Positions 53,372 through 60,000 of a stretch of 60,000 nt of DNA are shown here, piece after piece; within the stretch, counting starts at the first letter, position 1; each line of letters starts with the position of its first letter. The notes under the pieces are model-generated. The model was not told the origin of the DNA. It searched no databases and saw only the letters and a list, made by a program, of their open reading frames with translations. Made by a program: the position numbers and the translations under genes. The stretch lies in the NCBI RefSeq assembly GCF_029227915.1, contig NC_079885.1, forward strand, positions 25,857,001 to 25,917,000. The letters run 5' to 3'. This DNA comes from Hydractinia symbiolongicarpus. Taxonomy: Eukaryota > Cnidaria > Hydrozoa > Anthoathecata > Hydractiniidae.

Positions 53372-54291
53372 CAATTATAACCTTTTAGAAATCTTTTGCC
53401 TAGCTTTTTGTCACTAGATTTGTTAAAGTTCTTGATCATTTGTTGCAATATTAACCTGACAAAAAGAACATGTTGGCAACAAACTAAAATTTTAAGTAAT
53501 GATTTATGTGATGCTCTATTCAAATGATATGTACTTTACGCATTAGTAATGTCAATAGTTACATGTATATATATATCATTTTTATAAATAATTTTAAAAC
53601 AGACATGGAAGAAGATTCATCGACTGCTTTTGGACAAACTGCCAAGGCATTATGCATGCGACCAACAATGAATTCAAACACCCAAGGTGCCAAGAAAGCT
53701 GGTCCAGGCCCACCGTTTATAATTGAAGCTGAAAATAGGTGCCCCATTGCTCTAGCTGTACCATCCATCAAACTAAGGATACCACAATAGGGTTCATAAC
53801 CATTAGTCTCATCACCTGTGAAATATGTACTTTTCACTGTCTTGATGGCTTCTAAATCAAATAAAATTTACATTTTATATACACTGTGAAGTGATGATAA
53901 TAAACAAAACCTATTTTCTACAACAGAGATGCACATTCTTTGGTGGTATAAAATGGTGAATATTAACCAACTTTTTAAAATCTAGTTATCAGCTTACAGC
54001 ATATAATTTAATATGTATTTCTCACCCGTGTAAAATTCTCTTGAAACACCTCCTTCATCAACCGCAGGTTCTCCAGTAAAAAATTTTGTAAAGTTTATTC
54101 ATTTTTGCTTTATTCCAAGTTTTACTGAAGTATTTTACGAAGTCTTCAAATTCAAAACGTCGACGGATATTTAATGACACTTCACCAACCTCAAGTACAC
54201 ACTGTTTTATTAATTTTGGGATTTCTTTGCGATAATCTAAAATTTTCTCTTCTATAATTATCAAATCAGTTTCTGACAGATCTTTAGCACT

Positions 54292-54431
54292 TGTTGGATC
54301 CCGGGAAAAGAATTACGATCAGACTGAATATTAAGTTTTCTTTCTCCAACATAAAGTTTCAACTATTACCTAGTTCACTACACACAAATATATCCAAAGT
54401 GAGGTAGGCTCTCCACCAGAGAGATCTGACA
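54292..54431 (-). repeat. 3' LTR of BEL copy c
   Basis: 140 bp, near-identical with 58839-58978 (differences such as aattacgat/aataacgat, attacc/atgacc and tctgaca/tctaaca). TG...CA ends. Confidence 0.93.
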
Positions 54432-54504
54432 CACTCCCCCTTGAACAAAAGTGTTCAACAAGTACTACGCTAAGATACATAAAAACTAAGGGGTACATAC
54501 AATG

Positions 54505-57500
54505 TCAGGTTTGCCCCAGAATACGTCGTATAAGAATGCTATTGTCTGATGCAATCCTTCTGGGGCGTTCCGTTGCAGTGTCATCGGCTGTAACTGTCAT
54601 ATCGCTCTCCATAATTTTCATACTTTCTTGTTTCTCCTCGTAACTCACAGATTCAACGCTCTTTACCTCTAAGGGATACAATTTTTCAATTGGTCGCTTC
54701 ATATAGTTAATGACTTTGGTATACGGCGTAAACACTTTAACTATAGCTGCACGGACGTTATTGTACCTGCTCGTAATAAGGTACGTCACCTTTCCCATAC
54801 GCCAATTGATGCGCTTCTTATCAGAATGAATAATGACTATTTCTCCAAGCTCAGCAGAACGACTGTGACTTGGTCCTTGTGCGTGAAACTCTCTTAGATT
54901 GGTTATGTATTCGTTACTGAATCGATTCCAAAAATGCTCCTTTAAGGTCTTTATGTACATCATTCGTTTTGAAAGTTTTGCCTTGCTATCAAGTTCGTCC
55001 GCATCACCAGACTGAACACAAGGCCTACATATGTTGCGACCTCTTCGATGTCATCGTTATAGACGTGTGTTAAAGGTCTACAGTTAAGAAGGCTTTTAAC
55101 TTCGCATAGCACCGTTTGAAGTTCTTCATAAGATATACTACTTCGAAACAAAGCCTTTGTTAATGACCTTTTAACAGATTGAACCAAACGTTCCCAAAAT
55201 CCGCCCCATCATGGGGCTGCTTCAACTATATATTTCCATTTTACGTTTAATTTCGATAACTCTTCACTTAACCTAAGTTCTTCGTTTTTAAAGCACGTTG
55301 CGTTGTCGGAAATCATTAACGTGGGTATGCCGCGTCTGGCTATAAATGTGAACACCTGATCGCTGGTATCTCCTCCGCCAATGCTGTCGTCGACATAAAG
55401 ATTTTCTAAGAAAGCTAGCACAAAGTCAGGGTCGGCACTTTGGTATTTCTCCAAGTGCTATATAATTGATGCAGCTAAAAGGAACTGTAAAGCGTTCATT
55501 CCAAAGATTACACGAGTGTATCGGTATATCATGTGTTGAGGATTTAATTTTGTTATATCGTCAAACCATAGGAAGCGTAAGAAGTCACAATCAGGTGTGT
55601 TGATTGCCACATTTAAAAATGCTTGTTTAATGTCGCTTGCTACCGCAACCTTGTAGGTCCCAAAACGGATAAGGATGTCCATAAGTAGAGGAAGAATAGA
55701 AGGACCCTTTTCCAAGCAATCGTTGAGTGACGGAGAATTTAAAGAAGCATCGTAAACAATGCGTACCTTGGTTGTGGACTTATCTTCCTTTAAGATGTAA
55801 TGATGGGGCAAGTAATGGACTTGACCTGGCGGCGGTGGCGGCTCTGTCACCTGCCCGGTGATACCGTCACGTTTTTGCTGTTTAATGATGTCGTCGTATT
55901 GTTGCAGAAGCTCGGGCTTAGCCTTAAGTCGGCGAAAGACTGATGTTAACCGATTTCGGCTGTTTTGGAAATTGTCCGGTATCTGTTCATGATCTTGTTT
56001 CCATGGTAATGGGATGGAATATCTTTCTCCATCGAAATCAATTTTCTCGCTGAATTTACCTTAAAAACCTGTTAAACGTAGTATCTACTTCATTTATGTC
56101 CTCGACTTGCCAAAATTTCTTTAGATTATAAGTTGACGGTTCGTGCCCGTCATGCGAAAGTAAAACGTGTGCAACTTTAACAGTCGAAGAAGATGCCCGC
56201 ACATTTCCGTTAAGAGTCCAACCAAGGATAGTTTGAACAGCGGTAAGAGCGTTCTCGGTTTATATAATTTGTCCTGTTACAAAGTTCCAATTATAATTTG
56301 CACCTTCAAGAACGTCGATATGTTTATTGTGAGAGGCGTTGTGTCAGCAAGGCAAATGTTTGGGAGAAGGGTGTGCGCTAAATCGACTCTTTGGTTAGAT
56401 AGAGGTGAGCATATCATGTCCATAACATACGCTTCGATTACGGAATAATCGTTAGAATGGGCGTTTTTATTTTAACCTTTACGACGTCTAATTTTCGAGG
56501 TTTTTCAGAGTTGTCGCCGAACACTTTTACGTTTAAAATCTCGATGCGGATGATTTTTAATTTTAATCGTTGTTTTGCGTTACTTGTGATGGATGATTTT
56601 TGCGAACAGTTATCAAAGAGCACGTAACTAGAAAAAACAACGGAATTTTCGTTAGTATTTAACAAGTGCCCATTTGCTGTTTGCAGCAGTGTACTGTCAT
56701 GGCAACCAACAACGTTCACATTTGATGATTGATTTTATTCATCATCCTGAGAATGCGGAACCTGTCCATCGTTGTTATTTTTGTTTCGCTCTCCTCCACC
56801 CTTAGCATCACAGAGGGAGATATGATGTCTTCCCTTGCACAGACGATAGAGTTGAGTCGTCCATGCTTCTGTTTCGGAGGGTTTCTTTCAGCGTTATATT
56901 GCTAAGCAAAAAGAGTCGAAGAAGGGGATGTGGAAGCAAAACCTGCGTTAGGGTCCATCGCACAACAGCGCTCCCCCGCCATGAGTTCCTCTTTAAAGCA
57001 GTTCATTAAGTCGCCTATTTTCCATGTTCCCTGCGGCATTTTACGAGTAATATCAAGTTTAAAATCGCCTGGTAGTTTATTCATTACAATAGAAATTAAG
57101 ACTTGACCATACGCCTTGGATTCAACGTCAAGAGACAGAAGATTACGGGTATGCACTTCTATCAAATCAAAAATTGTGCGCAATTCTGTCGTATCACAAC
57201 TTTTAGCAGGTGCGATATTGAGGAGCGCATCCATGTGAGCACTGATGATAGTTTGAGTATCGCCAAATCTTTCCTTTAGAATTTTTACAGCCACCTTGTA
57301 AATGTCAATTGTAAGCGCCAATCCTTGAAAGCTCAAACTAGCGCTTCCTTCAAGCAGTCCTTTCAAGTAATTAAATCTCGAAATATCATCAAGCATTTCG
57401 TTTGAGTGTATGGCGCTCTCAAATCCGTACCAAAATGACTGGAAGCTTAACCCTATTCGGTCCGGGGGGGGCGGATTCCGCCCCCCCTGACGGTTTTTTT

Positions 57501-58612
57501 TTAATAACTCCTGATTGCTTTGTTATATGGCTATGATATTTACTGAGTTTCAACATTTATCTATTAGACACCTGCATGCTAATTTTTTAGGTCCCATACC
57601 TTTCAGAGGCTTTGATATTGGCCATTACTCGAAACTACCCCTAAAAATCTCTATGAAATCCTTATAATGGGAAAAATATAATAACTCCTGTTAGGATTAT
57701 CCTTAGGACTTGAAAGTTGCAACACAACTTTGTGTCATCAAGAAGAATCATTTTGAATAATTTGAACACGTGACTAATCCGATTTCCCGATTTTGTCGGA
57801 TTTTACCCGAAAATCGGGAAAGAACGGATTTTCGGGCAATTTTTGGCAATTTTTTATCCGATTCATTTAAAAACCGGAAGATATGTCAAATAACTTTTAT
57901 TTAGCTTTCAGAAACTTCAAACAGAATGTAAAAATTCCCTCTAGAACAAAAGTAATTATATTTTAAGCAGATAGTGGCATTTTTAACAATTTTCAAGCTT
58001 TTGATGACGTCACAGAAAATGTGCTGACGCAAGCAAATTTTTTTTGCCGCTATTTTGTTCCTTTTATGACGTACTATAAGTGTGCCAAGTTTGATTCAAT
58101 TTGAACAACCCTATGAAAAGTTATTGAGGGGGGGCGGAATCCGCCCCCCCCCCCCCCCCCCCCCGGTCATAGTATGTTCGAAAAACCCCTGACCGAATAG
58201 GGCTAAAGGGTGGCCGCTAAACTTTTGCAAGGTTAATTTAGCAAGCTTCGTGGACTTAGAGAAAGTCAGCCGAAATAGTAGACACACTATCCAAATGAGT
58301 TCGCTTCAACCAAGATTGAATATTAATTATACCTTTCGTTACACTTCTTTGAAATTCGTAACAGTCCAAACTAGCGTTTTCCATTTCATGTCCTTCATCA
58401 ATATTCGATAAAATTTTCTCATCCAGATCCTTAAGAATGTTCATCTTTTCGTTAAGAATTTTATCATTTGTCAAAAGTTCTTGTTCTAAGTTATGAAATG
58501 TTTCTGTCGTTAAGTTTTGCTGCAAAATAGCATGTGTTTCAGAAAGACATTTTTTAGCGACTCCTCTGTGCATAACACGTGATCTTTTCCATATTTTAAC
58601 TTGTTTTTCCAT
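54505..58612 (-). pseudogene. BEL/Pao gag-pol, internally deleted
   Basis: Gag starts at ATG 58612 (KIWKRSRVMHRGV). A frameshift precedes LAKLTLQKF, then the MITE interrupts at TTAA, then gag continues at 57440-56902 (FLEGSASLSFQGL, AHMDALLNI). The protease/DUF1758 region (56719-56438) has LFDNCSQ in place of LFDSGSQ, so the active-site DSG is lost. Further pieces include IDVLEGANYNWNFVTG and TILGWTLNG. RT (about 56050-55380) has YILKEDKSTTKVRIVYDASL, DIKQAFLNVAI and the catalytic YVDDS. Directly after that the frame jumps to integrase (IPTLMISDNATCF), so the end of RT, RNase H and the start of integrase are absent. A TGA interrupts WWGGFWERLV. The integrase tail (54963-54505) reads HFWNRFSNEYITNLRE and LYPLEV. 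Confidence 0.85.
57451..58202. mobile_element. piggyBac-type MITE inside BEL gag
   Basis: 752 bp, inverted ends CCCTATTCGGTC on both sides, TTAA at 57447-57450 and CTAA (one change) at 58203-58206. Next to each end is a strong G/C hairpin: GGGGGGCGGATTCCGCCCCC at about 57462-57485 and its counterpart at about 58125-58165, the latter extended by a run of about 24 C. No coding. CCCTA ends after TTAA are typical of piggyBac. Its ends differ from those of the autonomous element at 39997-44108, so another transposase mobilised it. It is the unsplit relative of copy A at 12810-15895. Confidence 0.85.
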
Positions 58613-58819
58613 CCTTGTGAAGGTTATCAAAAAAATTTCTCCGGTAAAAAGTGTCCAAGTAAGAAAAGTAAAACCACGAATAACTAAACACGTGTTTGTA
58701 AAATATAAATCAATAACAATAAACTTTGGTAAAATCTCCAATCAACAAGAATAATCTTCTGTTAAATTTTAATCACTAAGATTTCCTATATAATTATGAA
58801 CTAGATTTTCTAAAAATTT

Positions 58820-58836
58820 CCCGGGTCGCGGCACCA
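58820..58836 (-). other. Primer-binding site of BEL copy c
   Basis: TGGTGCCGCGACCCGGG on the minus strand, two bases inside the 5' LTR. It would pair with the 3' end of a tRNA to prime minus-strand DNA synthesis. Confidence 0.75.
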
Positions 58837-58838
58837 TT

Positions 58839-58978
58839 TGTTGGATCCCGGGAAAAGAATAACGATCAGACTGAATATTAAGTTTTCTTTCTCCAACATA
58901 AAGTTTCAACTATGACCTAGTTCACTACCCACAAATATATCCAAAGTGAGGGAGGCTCTCCACCAGAGAGATCTAACA
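58839..58978 (-). repeat. 5' LTR of BEL copy c
   Basis: 140 bp, partner of 54292-54431. It holds the element's promoter side on the minus strand. Confidence 0.93.
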
Positions 58979-59912
58979 GCATTGTCACATTCTATGTCTG
59001 CATACTTAAAAATGACTCTATCGTTCTTATACTTTAAACACTGATCTGCATGTGCTTCAATTACTGAGAATGGAAATCTTTTGTTGCATATGGGGCACCA
59101 ACCATATTTCACACTGCCAGTACCACTACCACTGGCTTGATCTTCATGTATAGGATCAGCACTGTATTCATTTAAGAATATATCGGGGTTACAATTTTTA
59201 TTGTCCTCGTTTTCGCTTAAAGTATCATCCGAAGCAACATCAATTGGACTTTTTAAGGCATCAAGAAGTTTTCGAGTTGTTGCAGATTGTACATCGTATT
59301 CTTTGCATAAATAAAGGTCTACTTTTGAAAATGGCTTAGCTAGCTCCTTTTTGTTTTGTCAACAGTAAAAGCTGTTTTTGTCCCAGGTATCATTTCGACC
59401 ACCTTCTGGTCGGGGTATAGCAAGACATATCCTTCTAGACCACAGAAAAATTGGTCAGGGTCTGCATGCTTTTTGTTTTCAGCCTTCAAAACAGTAGCTG
59501 CTGAAGCATCCCTAGCAATACGCACAGGTAACTTAGATCCTCTAACACAATGGAGCAGTCCTTGTTCATTCTCTCTCATAATTCCAACGTTAATAACAAC
59601 ACTTTCCGTAGATGTTTTACTGTGTAAAGATATAAACTTTGCTTTCTTACTTTCAAAAACCACATTACTACTATTACTTCCCCGATCATCGTCACCAGCA
59701 CTTTCTCCTCCATTGACTGTATTTTTCTTTTTCTTTAAGAATCGTGATGTTCTTACATTTGACTTAATTCGTTGATAGTCTATCAATGACAATGCCTCAC
59801 TGTGAACAGGATTTTCTGCTTTCTTTTTTATTTCCTTTCCACAATACGAGCAGAAATAATCGCTTCAAAATTCGATTTTCTTCCCACATGACGAACAGAA
59901 ACGGTCTGCCAT

Positions 59913-60000
59913 GTTTATTTACAAATCATTTCGCGCACATGTGACTTTTTGCAGGGTCTTAGATTCAGGGGCAGGGTCCTGGGTTAACTGATTTTTTAAA
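59913..60000. other. Upstream edge of the HECT ligase gene
   Basis: The bases before the ATG (minus strand) include AAATAAAC just upstream and a short caggaccctg/gaccctgc repeat. No inverted partner to the 50.7-kb side is seen before the window ends. Confidence 0.3.

Larger units (their letters stand above)
54292..58978 (-). mobile_element. BEL/Pao LTR retrotransposon copy c, inserted in HECT exon
   Basis: 140-bp LTRs at 54292-54431 and 58839-58978 start TG and end CA (tgttggatcccgggaaaaga), differing at about 5 positions. The target duplication is 5 bp: GCACT (54287-54291) and GCATT (58979-58983). The primer-binding site TGGTGCCGCGACCCGGG (about 58836-58820, minus strand) follows the 5' LTR. 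A polypurine tract (caagggggagtg, minus strand) precedes the 3' LTR. The internal region is only ~4.4 kb, including a 752-bp MITE, because much of pol is missing. Removing the element and one duplication leaves the HECT frame in phase. Confidence 0.93.

Overview
The window reads as AT-rich eukaryotic nuclear DNA: spliced genes with GT-AG introns, many mobile elements and long microsatellites. The mix of families points to a non-bilaterian animal, most likely a cnidarian (possibly a hydrozoan). The clues are BEL/Pao, Penelope-like, KDZ, PIF/Harbinger, Tigger and piggyBac elements, zinc-ribbon/UBZ/HECT ligases, HIRAN proteins and DDE integrase proteins. This is inference from family composition; no species is identified. 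Almost every recognisable coding stretch belongs to a mobile element or a multicopy family, and insertions are nested up to three deep.

Layout. 2.3-3.3 kb: two short convergent reading frames, one SH2-like (+) and one PTB-like (-), the only candidates for host signalling genes. 4.3-7.3 kb: a LINE reverse-transcriptase fossil inside a duplicated ~240-bp segment, then a Penelope-type GIY-YIG tail. 7.7-12.6 kb: a tyrosine-recombinase-like (KIAA1958/Crypton type) fragment, PIF/Harbinger transposase and Myb-like parts, and a BEL/Pao integrase tail. 13.06-15.72 kb: a Tigger element with intact ends and TA target duplication, whose intron carries an antisense HIRAN gene. 18-22.4 kb: a degraded multi-exon KDZ transposase gene with a Tigger-type MITE in an intron. 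24.2-25.8, 33.3-33.7, 36.3-37.6, 39.3-45.8 kb: a hairpin-rich repeat family associated with a USP-type deubiquitinase coding region. 27 kb: Helitron fragment. 30.3-35.3 kb: a decayed BEL/Pao element holding both a hairpin repeat and a Harbinger element. 38.4-39.3 kb: a hairpin array, a purine-rich minisatellite and a tRNA-like gene. 39,997-44,108: a complete piggyBac element with TTAA duplications and an uninterrupted 710-residue two-exon transposase. 46.4-47.2 kb: MADF pseudogene. 48.1-50.1 kb: an intact two-exon 630-residue transposase-like protein. 50.9-59.9 kb: two convergent genes, an integrase protein and a HECT E3 ligase, which begin with the same kind of double-CxxC zinc ribbon. The ligase is split by a 4.7-kb BEL/Pao LTR element that is itself split by a piggyBac-type MITE.

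The most notable themes: repeated links between mobile DNA and ubiquitin enzymes (two USP copies, one HECT ligase); a HIRAN passenger gene in a transposase intron; a probably autonomous piggyBac; and two cases where an empty copy of the insertion site lies elsewhere in the same window and confirms the exact transposon boundaries. Coordinates of splice sites were read by eye and are proposals.
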